64,000 nucleotides of DNA, taken from an uncultured Clostridia bacterium (GTDB lineage Bacteria > Bacillota > Clostridia > Christensenellales > Borkfalkiaceae). Every line of letters starts with the position of its first letter. Position 1 is the first letter of the stretch. The stretch spans positions 1-64,000 of the forward strand of contig CANQET010000006.1 of the NCBI GenBank assembly GCA_947595585.1. Direction: 5' to 3'. The notes beneath the pieces were generated by a model. That model worked only from the letters and a program-made list of their open reading frames with translations, searched no databases and was not told the DNA's origin. Of the stretch, positions 1 through 8,108 are shown one piece after another. Both the position numbers and the translations under genes were made by a program.

Positions 1-287
1 TGCAGTTTTTTGAGAGATCCCTCGACCGATTTTCTGCACTCGTCGTAGCCGTAGTGTTCCACCCAGACCTTTGTCGTGAGGAAAATTTCCTCGCGCGGTA
101 TGCCCGACTTTTTGATCGCAGAGCCGACCTGCTCCTCGTTAAAGTAGCTCTGCGCCGTATCGAGGTGGCGATAGCCGACGGAGAGCGCGTCGAGAACGCA
201 CCGCTCGCATTCGCCTTGCGTGACCTGATACACGCCGTAGCCGAGCTGCGGCATCTTTACACCGTTTGAAAGGGTTACATATTGCAT
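1..287 (-). CDS. aldo/keto reductase, N-terminal part (runs off the left window edge)
   Basis: Reverse-strand reading from 287 gives MQYVTLSNGVKMPQLGYGVYQVTQGECERC...GYRHLDTAQSYFNEEQVG, typical AKR N-terminus. Confidence 0.88.
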   Translation of the reverse strand, partial: MQYVTLSNGVKMPQLGYGVYQVTQGECERCVLDALSVGYRHLDTAQSYFNEEQVGSAIKKSGIPREEIFLTTKVWVEHYGYDECRKSVEGSLKKL

Positions 288-313
288 AGTTTTTTCTCCT
301 TAATTATTTTCAA

Positions 314-850
314 TCAAACATTCGCGCCCATTTTATACGCTTCACGCATAGCGGGCTTTCCTTCGATCTCGCCTTTTTGGTAAACGCCTTTTCCGTAGAT
401 CACGCCCATTTCACGCGAACCTTCGAGGCAGGCGGCAAGACCGCGGAAACATTCGAGGGTGCAGTCCATAACGTCCTTGCTGTCCTCGGCGGACGTCATG
501 ATATAGTAAAATTCCTTGTTCTTGATTTGAAGCCACCGCGCCACCGTGCGGTCAATAAGCGCTTTCATCTGCGCGTCTATCGAATAGAAGTAGACAGGGC
601 TTGCAAGCACGATAACGTCCGCAATGAGCATTTTATTCAAGATTTCGCCCATATCATCCTTGATTGCACACTCGCCGCCGTGATCACGGCAGTAGTAACA
701 GGCACGGCAGAAGCCTACCTTTTTCTCTGCAAGGGAAACCTTTTCGACCTCGTTTCCCGCTTCCTTTGCACCGCGGATAAATTCATCGCAAAGTAAATCG
801 CTGTTGCCGCCTTTTCGGGGACTTCCCGATACAACCAAAACTTTTTTCAT
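314..850 (-). CDS. flavodoxin family / NADPH-dependent FMN reductase-like protein
   Basis: MKKVLVVSGSPRKGGNSDLLCDEF... FMN-binding start and CRACYYCRDHGGECAIKDDM cysteine region. Confidence 0.88.
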   Translation of the reverse strand: MKKVLVVSGSPRKGGNSDLLCDEFIRGAKEAGNEVEKVSLAEKKVGFCRACYYCRDHGGECAIKDDMGEILNKMLIADVIVLASPVYFYSIDAQMKALIDRTVARWLQIKNKEFYYIMTSAEDSKDVMDCTLECFRGLAACLEGSREMGVIYGKGVYQKGEIEGKPAMREAYKMGANV

Positions 851-1099
851 ATCGACCTCACTTGTTTTTCTTGCCTATATTATAGCGCGGGCAGCGCACA
901 ATGTAAAATACCGTTTTTGCAATCCGCTATAACTTTGACGCATAATAATCATGGGTTCGAGGCCCTTTGGTTGCGCCAAAAGAGTTTGATCCGAATTGTT
1001 TCCTTCTTGCGAGGGAATGGTTCGGATCTGCTTTTTACTTTTAGAAACGTTGAAAAAAACAGGCTGCCGAGGAGTTCTCCCCGCAATAGCCTGTTTTCT

Positions 1100-1960
1100 T
1101 TATTGAACATTTCCGATGGCCGATAAAACGTTCCCTATGTCGTCGTTTATGCAGATGGACTGTCTTTGGATCTGTTCGGGGCAGAAGGCTTCGCCGTAGT
1201 TTACGCAGGCGTAGGTCGCGCGTTTGTTCTGCGCGGTCAGCCGCCAAAACGGATATTTGATGATCGCGGGCGTATTGTAGCCCACGCCGAGTTCCAAATA
1301 CAGAATGCTGTCCCGCTTATGCGCGTTGATGAACCGCTCATAACGCCCGCACGCGATATCCCACCCCTCGTCCTGCACAAATTTATCGTCCGAACGCAAG
1401 TTCATCGTCATCGGTTTTCCGCAGACGGGACAGCGCGGAATGAGCTCGGTCGGGATGCGCATATCCCGTTGCTCCGCTGCCATGCGGCGGACGGCCTCCT
1501 CGTTGTCATACGTCCGACCATGGCAAGGCACGGAGCACTGAAAGAGACCGTAGTCCCCCTGCGTGTAAAAGAGCCGCTTCTTATCAAAGCCCGCCTTCTG
1601 AAAGCAATGATCGACGTTGGTGGTGATGACAAAATAGTCCTTGTCCTTCACGAGGTCGAAAAGGGTTTGATAGACGGGTTTGGGCGGGTCCATATAGCGG
1701 TTGACGAGGATATACCGCGACCAATACGCCCAATATTCCTCGGGCGTATCATATGGATAAAATCCACCCGCATACATATCGGAAAAGCCGTACTTCGCCC
1801 CGAAGTCGGAGAAATACTTTTCAAAGCGTTCGCCCGAATAGGTAAACTCCGCCGCCGTGGAGAGCCCCGCCCCCGCGCCGATCGCTATGGCGTCTGCAGA
1901 AGCAAGCGCAGCTTTCAAGCGTTCGATGCCCGACGCCATTTTCTCAGCCGATAACGGCAT
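1100..1960 (-). CDS. Sir2-like NAD-dependent protein (SirTM/class-M-like sirtuin)
   Basis: GAGAGLSTAAEFTYSGERF, TTNVDHCFQKAG, zinc ligands CSVPC and CPVCG; canonical catalytic HG replaced by TQGDYG. Confidence 0.8.
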   Translation of the reverse strand: MPLSAEKMASGIERLKAALASADAIAIGAGAGLSTAAEFTYSGERFEKYFSDFGAKYGFSDMYAGGFYPYDTPEEYWAYWSRYILVNRYMDPPKPVYQTLFDLVKDKDYFVITTNVDHCFQKAGFDKKRLFYTQGDYGLFQCSVPCHGRTYDNEEAVRRMAAEQRDMRIPTELIPRCPVCGKPMTMNLRSDDKFVQDEGWDIACGRYERFINAHKRDSILYLELGVGYNTPAIIKYPFWRLTAQNKRATYACVNYGEAFCPEQIQRQSICINDDIGNVLSAIGNVQ

Positions 1961-2300
1961 CCGCAGCCGTATATTCTTTGAGAGAATTTTCCTTTACCTG
2001 AATGCAAATATACTTGATCGCGCTATTTTCCCCCGCAAAGAACCTACGCTTCGCAGCGGGAGATACGCGCAACCAATCGCCGGCGGAAAGCAGAACCGTT
2101 TCGCCGTCGATCTCGGCCTTGCCCTCCCCCTCGAGGATACCGTAAATTTCCTCATTCTGCCTGTGCGCATGCACAAAGGGCACGCTTGCGCCCGCGGGGA
2201 GCACATTGATGCTGATCTCGGCGCCCGTAAGGCCGAGCGTATCATGTAATTCGATCCTGGCGCCTTCTTGCACGCCAACCTTCTTGAAGTTCATTGCCAT
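1944..2300 (-). CDS. cupin domain-containing protein
   Basis: INVLPAGASVPFVHAHRQNEEIYGILEGEGKAEIDGE cupin motifs; overlaps the sirtuin start by 17 nt. Confidence 0.85.
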   Translation of the reverse strand: MAMNFKKVGVQEGARIELHDTLGLTGAEISINVLPAGASVPFVHAHRQNEEIYGILEGEGKAEIDGETVLLSAGDWLRVSPAAKRRFFAGENSAIKYICIQVKENSLKEYTAADAVIG

Positions 2301-2378
2301 GTTTCACCTCTAAAAATGATTTTTGTAATCGTTTCGACTACGCTGTAAGTATAACATACTCGATGAAAAAATGCACGT

Positions 2379-2417
2379 AGGTTACAATTCTATTATCGGA
2401 TAATAAAATTGTTACCT
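2379..2417. promoter_or_regulatory. Near-perfect palindrome, candidate HxlR operator
   Basis: AGGTTACAATTCTATTATC-G-GATAATAAAATTGTTACCT: 19-nt arms, 17/19 matched, in the divergent cupin/HxlR intergenic region. Confidence 0.6.
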
Positions 2418-2435
2418 TGTTTCCATTTTGAACTA

Positions 2436-2464
2436 TTGACAAATTCCCCTCTCTATGCTATAAT
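2436..2464 (+). promoter_or_regulatory. sigmaA-type promoter of the HxlR gene
   Basis: TTGACA (2436-2441), 17 nt, TATAAT (2459-2464). Confidence 0.75.
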
Positions 2465-2492
2465 TTTGTAAAAAATTCCCGGGAGGCACAAC

Positions 2493-2822
2493 ATGCTGAC
2501 GAAGGACGAACTGCCCGATTGCCCCGTGGCGACTTGCGTGCGGCTTATCGGCAATAAGTGGAAATTGCTCGTGATCCGAAATTTGATCTACAACGGAAAA
2601 CAGCGCTTCGGCGATTTTCTTAAGACGATCCCCGCAATCAGTAAAAAAGTTCTTACGGACAACCTGCGCGCGCTCGAAAAGGACGGACTGATCGAGCGAA
2701 AGGTCTTTGCCGAAGTGCCGCCGCGCGTGGAGTATTCGCTCTCTCCGCTCGGAGGTTCGCTCCGCCCCATCATCGACGCGATGGCAGATTGGGGAACAGA
2801 ATATAAAAGCAATTTGGAATAG
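2493..2822 (+). CDS. HxlR family winged-helix transcriptional regulator
   Basis: CPVATCVRLIGNKWKLLVIRNLIYNGKQRFGDFLKTIPAISKKVLTDNLRALEKDGLIERK... Confidence 0.92.
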   Translation: MLTKDELPDCPVATCVRLIGNKWKLLVIRNLIYNGKQRFGDFLKTIPAISKKVLTDNLRALEKDGLIERKVFAEVPPRVEYSLSPLGGSLRPIIDAMADWGTEYKSNLE

Positions 2823-2832
2823 AACTGTATAT

Positions 2833-2930
2833 ACAGCCCGCCGAGAGGTTCTCCCCTCGGCGGGCTGTATCATGAAATCTTTGGGGCGATACCCGCCTCG
2901 CTTGATTTTCGTATGGGCTTATGGTATAAT
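2833..2930 (+). repeat. Hairpin + promoter cassette, copy 1
   Basis: ACAGCCCGCCGAG...CTCGGCGGGCTGT hairpin then TTGATT-17-TATAAT; near-identical to 3723-3818. Confidence 0.75.
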
Positions 2931-2936
2931 GAAAAT

Positions 2937-3329
2937 ATGACATACAAGATTTACGATGAAAATCTTCCGCATGATCGCTATGAGGTTGCGGAAGTTTTAC
3001 AAAATTCAGACGGAACGAAGATCGTTTTGGAAGGTCTTTCGCATATTGTGACCGTCAATTTCGGCTTTGTGGAGGCACTTTGCATTTGTGACGAAGGCAG
3101 AAGAATCGAATCTTATCATCAAATTCCCGAAATTCAAGCCTATCGGAAGGCAGACTTTGAGGGAAATCCTCTCTATATTGTAGAGAGTTCGGAATTTATG
3201 AATTGGCTTATGAAAGAAAGTTGCGGCTTTGCGTTTGATGACATTCACTTTTCGATCATCACAGAGAATGATTTTCTTGACATTGCCGCACCATTCCCGC
3301 CGAAAATCGAAATCAAAGAAAAAATATAG
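2937..3329 (+). CDS. hypothetical protein, immunity-protein-like
   Basis: ORF MTYKIYDENLPHDRYEVAEVLQ...; ATG 2937 chosen because the upstream ATG 2913 lies inside the promoter spacer. Confidence 0.65.
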   Translation: MTYKIYDENLPHDRYEVAEVLQNSDGTKIVLEGLSHIVTVNFGFVEALCICDEGRRIESYHQIPEIQAYRKADFEGNPLYIVESSEFMNWLMKESCGFAFDDIHFSIITENDFLDIAAPFPPKIEIKEKI

Positions 3330-3340
3330 GGGCCAAAACG

Positions 3341-3718
3341 ATGAAATATAATTCTGACGGACGACCAGTCATGGACGGAATGAATTTTCTTACGAAGGTT
3401 TCCTTTCACGATGCAAAACTTGCCGATGTGCGTTGCGATGAAATATATGGGAAAGAGTGCCTTTCGCTCTTTGTCGATCTTAAGACTGCGCAAGCCCCGC
3501 CCGCAGGCGGAAATTTCTATGAAATCTCGTTTTTGGACGGAAAATTGATCCAAAAGCCAAAGCGAATGAAAGACTGTTATATCCTCGCGCTCGACTGCTT
3601 TCCCGTTGGGCAATTTATGCGCACCCGAATCGAATTGGAGTATTTTGTGGGCAGCGAAGCGCACCATGATGTTTTAGAAATCGAATTTTCCGACGTGAAA
3701 GTTTTCAAAGTAAAATAA
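3341..3718 (+). CDS. hypothetical protein
   Basis: 125-aa ORF MKYNSDGRPVMDGMNFLTKVSFHDAKL... closely following the previous gene. Confidence 0.65.
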   Translation: MKYNSDGRPVMDGMNFLTKVSFHDAKLADVRCDEIYGKECLSLFVDLKTAQAPPAGGNFYEISFLDGKLIQKPKRMKDCYILALDCFPVGQFMRTRIELEYFVGSEAHHDVLEIEFSDVKVFKVK

Positions 3719-3722
3719 TAGA

Positions 3723-3818
3723 ACAGCCCGCCGAGAGGTTCTCCCCTCGGCGGGCTGTATTGAAATCTTTGGGGCGATGCCCACCTTGCTTGATTTTCGT
3801 GTGGGTTTATGGTATAAT
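3723..3818 (+). repeat. Hairpin + promoter cassette, copy 2
   Basis: Same hairpin and TTGATT (3790-3795)-17-TATAAT (3813-3818) as 2833-2930. Confidence 0.75.
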
Positions 3819-3851
3819 AACAGCGACGAACAGAAATTTGGCGGAGAAATT

Positions 3852-4682
3852 ATGTATTTTGAAGATATCCCTTGTTACACGCAGTTTGGGGAAGTAAAAC
3901 AAAGCGTTACAAAAACGGTGCTATCCTTCTGTGATACCGCTGAATTTTTGGGAAGCGATATTTACGGGCTGAAAGATATTTACGATTTATACGGCACACA
4001 ATATGAAGATATCATTCCTGCCTTTCTGGATTGCCGCCATGAAGAAAACGACAACGGAATGCGGGGCAATCTTTTCCGCTTCCGACTTTCCGAACCGCTC
4101 AAAAGACACATTCTCGACGAGAGCCTTACCTGTATGTTCGGGGGCGAACCGCCCTTGCTCGAAAATTTAGCCCTGTTTCAAGGCGAAAAGTGCCTCTTTT
4201 CCTGCGTCTCGCACGAGGTCTTTTCGCTGTATCACATGGCGGAAGTGGACGACAGCCTCAAAGACGCGGTGCTGTCTGCCGTAAACGATACCATCAAGAA
4301 GATGCCTCTCTACGGCCAAATGCAAAAAATCGCGGCGGGTTTGATGAACAAAACAAAAGCCGAGTTGAAAAATGAGATACACATTCTCCGCGACCTTTGT
4401 TGGTATGTCGATGAAGCGGTTCACTATTATTTCTATATGAAGCCGTCGAGGCCGTGTGACTTTTCGAAGTTTCGGCAAATTGCAAAAAATTACCTGACCG
4501 AGGAAACATATTCTGTCCTCGCTCCGTTGAACGATTTTGCCGACCTGCAACCGCTTCCCATTCCCAAGACAGCAAGCGAGGCGATTTCTGACAGAGAAAA
4601 ATTCGCGCCGCAGTATCTGCAAAGTGACTATTACAAGCAAGTCGAGCGGGAACTGAGTATGTTGGAATACATTATGGATTAA
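3852..4682 (+). CDS. hypothetical protein
   Basis: MYFEDIPCYTQFGEVKQ..., 276 aa; start chosen after GGCGGAG ribosome-binding-like sequence. Confidence 0.65.
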   Translation: MYFEDIPCYTQFGEVKQSVTKTVLSFCDTAEFLGSDIYGLKDIYDLYGTQYEDIIPAFLDCRHEENDNGMRGNLFRFRLSEPLKRHILDESLTCMFGGEPPLLENLALFQGEKCLFSCVSHEVFSLYHMAEVDDSLKDAVLSAVNDTIKKMPLYGQMQKIAAGLMNKTKAELKNEIHILRDLCWYVDEAVHYYFYMKPSRPCDFSKFRQIAKNYLTEETYSVLAPLNDFADLQPLPIPKTASEAISDREKFAPQYLQSDYYKQVERELSMLEYIMD

Positions 4683-4746
4683 ATATAGATGCACTTTAAT
4701 AACTGTATTGTTCAAGATATTTGCTACCTGTATAAGGAGAAACAAT

Positions 4747-5136
4747 ATGAGATTTTTTGCCTCATTTCAACGCGCGGTAAATTTGTTAAAAACAAAATAT
4801 AAGGCTAAGGAAATTTCGCTTAACGAAATTATAAAGTTGTTCCCTTGTTGCGGATATGAAAACGGGAAAATTGTTGAATTATCGGCGGAAGAGCAAACGA
4901 TAACCTTATATACCGAAGAAGAAATCACCGTGCCGAACTTCAAATGCTATTTGATGGACGATAAAGAGGTGATCAGACGCTATACAGATACCGAAAAAAC
5001 CGCAGGCGTAATACCTGAAAAGGTTCTAACAGTGTTAGGGTTAAATTCGCAAGGGGACAAGACGTTACAGTTATATACTTGCTTTGGCAACGGGTTTCAG
5101 TGGTATAATGATTTGATGGAGTTAAGCGAGAACTGA
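4747..5136 (+). CDS. hypothetical protein
   Basis: MRFFASFQRAVNLLKTKYKAKEISLNEIIKLFPCC...; AAGGAGA upstream of ATG 4747. Confidence 0.6.
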   Translation: MRFFASFQRAVNLLKTKYKAKEISLNEIIKLFPCCGYENGKIVELSAEEQTITLYTEEEITVPNFKCYLMDDKEVIRRYTDTEKTAGVIPEKVLTVLGLNSQGDKTLQLYTCFGNGFQWYNDLMELSEN

Positions 5137-5151
5137 GTATATAGATAAAAA

Positions 5152-5186
5152 AACCGCCGACGGAGCAAAATGCTTTGTCGGCGGTT
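5152..5186. terminator. Hairpin terminator
   Basis: aaaaaaaCCGCCGACggagcaaaatgctttGTCGGCGG. Confidence 0.55.
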
Positions 5187-5243
5187 GCCGCAATTTGTTC
5201 GGTTTTTTGCGAAAATGCGGAAAGCGATCGCTTTGAAATTTGC

Positions 5244-5272
5244 TTGACTTTTTCGGCGGTTTCGAGTATAAT
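5244..5272 (+). promoter_or_regulatory. sigmaA-type promoter for the MATE gene leader
   Basis: TTGACT (5244-5249), 17 nt, TATAAT (5267-5272). Confidence 0.7.
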
Positions 5273-5295
5273 ATCCATATAATTTCATAGAGCTT

Positions 5296-5365
5296 AACGA
5301 CACATGTGGCGCCCTGCGCGTAAATCTGATTACGGTACGAAAGCGGTCACAGGTGTCGTTTTTTT
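5296..5365 (+). ncRNA. Putative guanidine-IV (mepA motif) riboswitch with intrinsic terminator
   Basis: AACGACAC...GTGTCGTTTTTTT outer stem plus U tract, inner TGTG/CACA pairing and CGTAA-ATCTGA-TTACG hairpin; upstream of a MATE exporter. Class call is from memory of the motif. Confidence 0.55.
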
Positions 5366-5413
5366 AGGACGGCACGGAAAGTTTCGTGCCGTTTTGCTCT
5401 TTTTGGAGGTCTT

Positions 5414-6832
5414 ATGGAAAACAGCGATTATTTAGGCAAAGAAAGGGTCGGAAAACTTCTCGTGAAGTTTGCCGTCCCGTGCATTCTCTCCCTCATCATC
5501 TCCTGCCTCTACAACATTGTAGATCAGATCTTTGTCGGGAACAGCAAGGTGGGGTATTTGGGCAACGCCGCGACGGGCGTCATCTTCCCGATCACCGTCG
5601 TCGGCTGGGGGCTTTCCCTGTTCTTCGGAGACGGTGCGGCGGCATGGCTCTCGATGTCCTTGGGGGAAGGGAAGGGGGACAAGATCCACCGCGGCGTGGG
5701 GAACGCCATGCTCGCTTCGTTTTTATCGGGCTGTATCGTCATCCTCATTGCCTATCTTTGGGGCGATAACCTTTTAATGCTCCTCGGCGGAACGGAGGCG
5801 AATCTCTCCCTCGCACATGATTACGGCGTTATCATCTACGCCATGATGCCGCTTGCGCTCGTGCAGAACTGCCTCGCGGCGATCATCCGCGCGGACGGCG
5901 CACCCGGATATGCCATGTTTGCCATGATCGTGGGCGCAGTCCTCAATATGATCGGCGACCCCGTCGCCATTTATGCGCTCGATCTCGGCATCCAAGGGGC
6001 GGCGTATGCGACCATCATCGGGCAGTTCGTGAGCTTCGTCATCTGCGTACTCTATCTCGTGCGGAGCAAAACGTTCAAAATCAAATGGAAAAGTTTTGTC
6101 CCCGACTTCAAAATACTCCCGAAGATCATGGCGCTCGGAGTTTCAAGTTTTCTCACGCAGCTGTGCATTGTCGCCACGACGATCGTCAATAACGTCCAAT
6201 TCGTTCGCTATGGCATGAACAGCACGTTCGGGGCAGATATCCCCCTTGCGGCTTTTGTCGTCATCATGAAATTGTTCCAGATCGTGCTGAACGTCGCGTT
6301 CGGAATTGCCGTCGGCGCACAGCCCATCATCGGCTATAACTATGGTGCAAAACAATACGGAAGGGTCAAGCAGACCTTCAAGCTCGTGCTTCTCTGGACG
6401 GCGGGGATCTGTCTCCTGTTCACCGTTTTCTTTGAAGCGCTTCCCCGCATTTTCATTTCCATGTTCGGTGCGGGCGGGGGTTCGGAAAGCCTCAACGCCG
6501 AACTCTATATGCAGTTCGTCATACCGTGTATGCGAATCTACCTCATGTTCCTTGTGTTTACTTGCCTGCAAAAGGTCTGTGCGATCTTCTTGCAGTCCAT
6601 CGGACGCGCAAAGCTCGCCGCGCCGCTCTCCTTCCTTCGGGACGTTCTGTTGATCTTATGCGCGTTTCTTGTGCCGCTCGGGCTCGGCGTTATGGGCGTC
6701 GCGTGGGCGGCTCCCATTGCGGACGCGGTAGCGGTCCTCATCACCCTTCCCGTCATGATATGGGTATGGAGAAAACTCGGGGCACAAGAAAAGGAAGCTG
6801 CGGCGGAAGAAAGCGTTCCCGTCGAAAACTGA
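5414..6832 (+). CDS. MATE family efflux transporter (MepA-like)
   Basis: 472-aa polytopic protein, MENSDYLGKERVGKLLVKFAVPCILSLIISCLYNIVDQIFVG...; GGAGG Shine-Dalgarno. Confidence 0.92.
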   Translation: MENSDYLGKERVGKLLVKFAVPCILSLIISCLYNIVDQIFVGNSKVGYLGNAATGVIFPITVVGWGLSLFFGDGAAAWLSMSLGEGKGDKIHRGVGNAMLASFLSGCIVILIAYLWGDNLLMLLGGTEANLSLAHDYGVIIYAMMPLALVQNCLAAIIRADGAPGYAMFAMIVGAVLNMIGDPVAIYALDLGIQGAAYATIIGQFVSFVICVLYLVRSKTFKIKWKSFVPDFKILPKIMALGVSSFLTQLCIVATTIVNNVQFVRYGMNSTFGADIPLAAFVVIMKLFQIVLNVAFGIAVGAQPIIGYNYGAKQYGRVKQTFKLVLLWTAGICLLFTVFFEALPRIFISMFGAGGGSESLNAELYMQFVIPCMRIYLMFLVFTCLQKVCAIFLQSIGRAKLAAPLSFLRDVLLILCAFLVPLGLGVMGVAWAAPIADAVAVLITLPVMIWVWRKLGAQEKEAAAEESVPVEN

Positions 6833-6855
6833 TCCCGGTTTTATCTCGAATACAA

Positions 6856-6888
6856 AAACAGCGGGGAATGCGTTCCTCGCTGTTTCGT
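6856..6888. terminator. Terminator between convergent MATE and htrA genes
   Basis: AAACAGCGGGGAA-tgcg-TTCCTCGCTGTTT. Confidence 0.65.
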
Positions 6889-6906
6889 TTATCGCGCGTG
6901 GCGAGG

Positions 6907-7971
6907 TCAGGTGCCGAATTGGCGGGCGGTGACGGTGAACTCCGTGGGGGTCGAGGCGAAGGTGAGGCTACCCGAAAACATGCCCTGCGTGAAGCTTCCG
7001 CGCAAGACTTTTACGCGGACACTCTCCCCCGGCTTGAGTGCGGACAGGGCGTCGTTATAATCGAGCACGGAGGAAATTTCCCGCTCCCCGATCTGCAAAA
7101 TGCGGTCGTACTGCGCAAAATTCTCGTCGGCGTCCTTCTCGAGCGATGCGATATAGACGATGGTCTCCCCGCCCATGCCCGAGAGCGTCCCCTCGGCAAG
7201 GTTGAGGCCGAGGGTCACCCGACCGCGGATGTAGCCATACGTCAAGAGGTCCTCATAGCTTGCGCGCGCACTGTTTGCGGGAATGGCGAAGCACAGCCCT
7301 TCGATCCCCTCCTCGCTCGTCTTGGCGTTGACGATGCCGATGAGCTGGCCGCGCATATTGAAGAGGCCGCCGCCCGAGTTCCCGGGGTTGATGGCGGCAT
7401 CCGTCTGCAAGAGGGTCATGGAATAGTCGCCGACGGAGATCTTCCTGCCCGTCGCGGAGAGGATGCCCTGCGTCACTGTGCCGCCCAAATTCCCGAGCGG
7501 ATTGCCGATGGCGATGACGGTCTCCCCGATCTGCAAGGCGTCGCTATCTCCCCATACGGCAAGCGGGAGCGCCTCGGAAGATGCGATCGCGACGATGGCG
7601 ATATCGGCGGCATCGTCGGTGGATACGAGCTCTGCGGAATACTCCTCGCCCGCGCGCGTACGGACGGTGATCTCCCCCGCTCCCTCGATGACGTGGTTGT
7701 TCGTGACGATGTAATGATCCTGCCCTGCGCTTCCCACGAGCACGCCGCTGCCTGCGCCCGAGACGATGTATTGGCGGCCGAAGTTGGTCGTCACCGTCTC
7801 CGTGCTGATCTCTACGACCGTATCCGCCACCTGTTTTACGACCTCCGCGGTGGTGCTGTAGACCTCAGACTCCGCCGCGAGATAAGAGACCGAGGCGCGG
7901 AGATCTCTTCCGCACCCCGCAAGACAAGCCGCACATGCAACTGCGGCCAAAATTGCCCAAAACTTTTTCAT
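6907..7971 (-). CDS. trypsin-like serine protease with PDZ domain (HtrA/DegP-like), predicted lipoprotein
   Basis: Lipobox CLAGC; NNHVIEG, DDAADIAIV, GNSGGGLFN; C-terminal PDZ-like segment. Confidence 0.9.
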   Translation of the reverse strand: MKKFWAILAAVACAACLAGCGRDLRASVSYLAAESEVYSTTAEVVKQVADTVVEISTETVTTNFGRQYIVSGAGSGVLVGSAGQDHYIVTNNHVIEGAGEITVRTRAGEEYSAELVSTDDAADIAIVAIASSEALPLAVWGDSDALQIGETVIAIGNPLGNLGGTVTQGILSATGRKISVGDYSMTLLQTDAAINPGNSGGGLFNMRGQLIGIVNAKTSEEGIEGLCFAIPANSARASYEDLLTYGYIRGRVTLGLNLAEGTLSGMGGETIVYIASLEKDADENFAQYDRILQIGEREISSVLDYNDALSALKPGESVRVKVLRGSFTQGMFSGSLTFASTPTEFTVTARQFGT

Positions 7972-8108
7972 TGCTTCCCTCCGCCCTATGGCAAATTTGG
8001 CTCATTTTAGTGAAAAATTGTGACCGAACGTTTAGATTTTGTTGAAAACTGTGTGAATTTTCAGATCGGGCGATGTGCCTTCCCGCTTCCCCGCCTCGCG
8101 CGTACGCG

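Noticed and set aside
2833-2868. Textbook intrinsic terminator after the HxlR gene
   Set aside because: Strong hairpin but no U tract follows on either strand, so it is reported as part of a repeat cassette rather than as a terminator.
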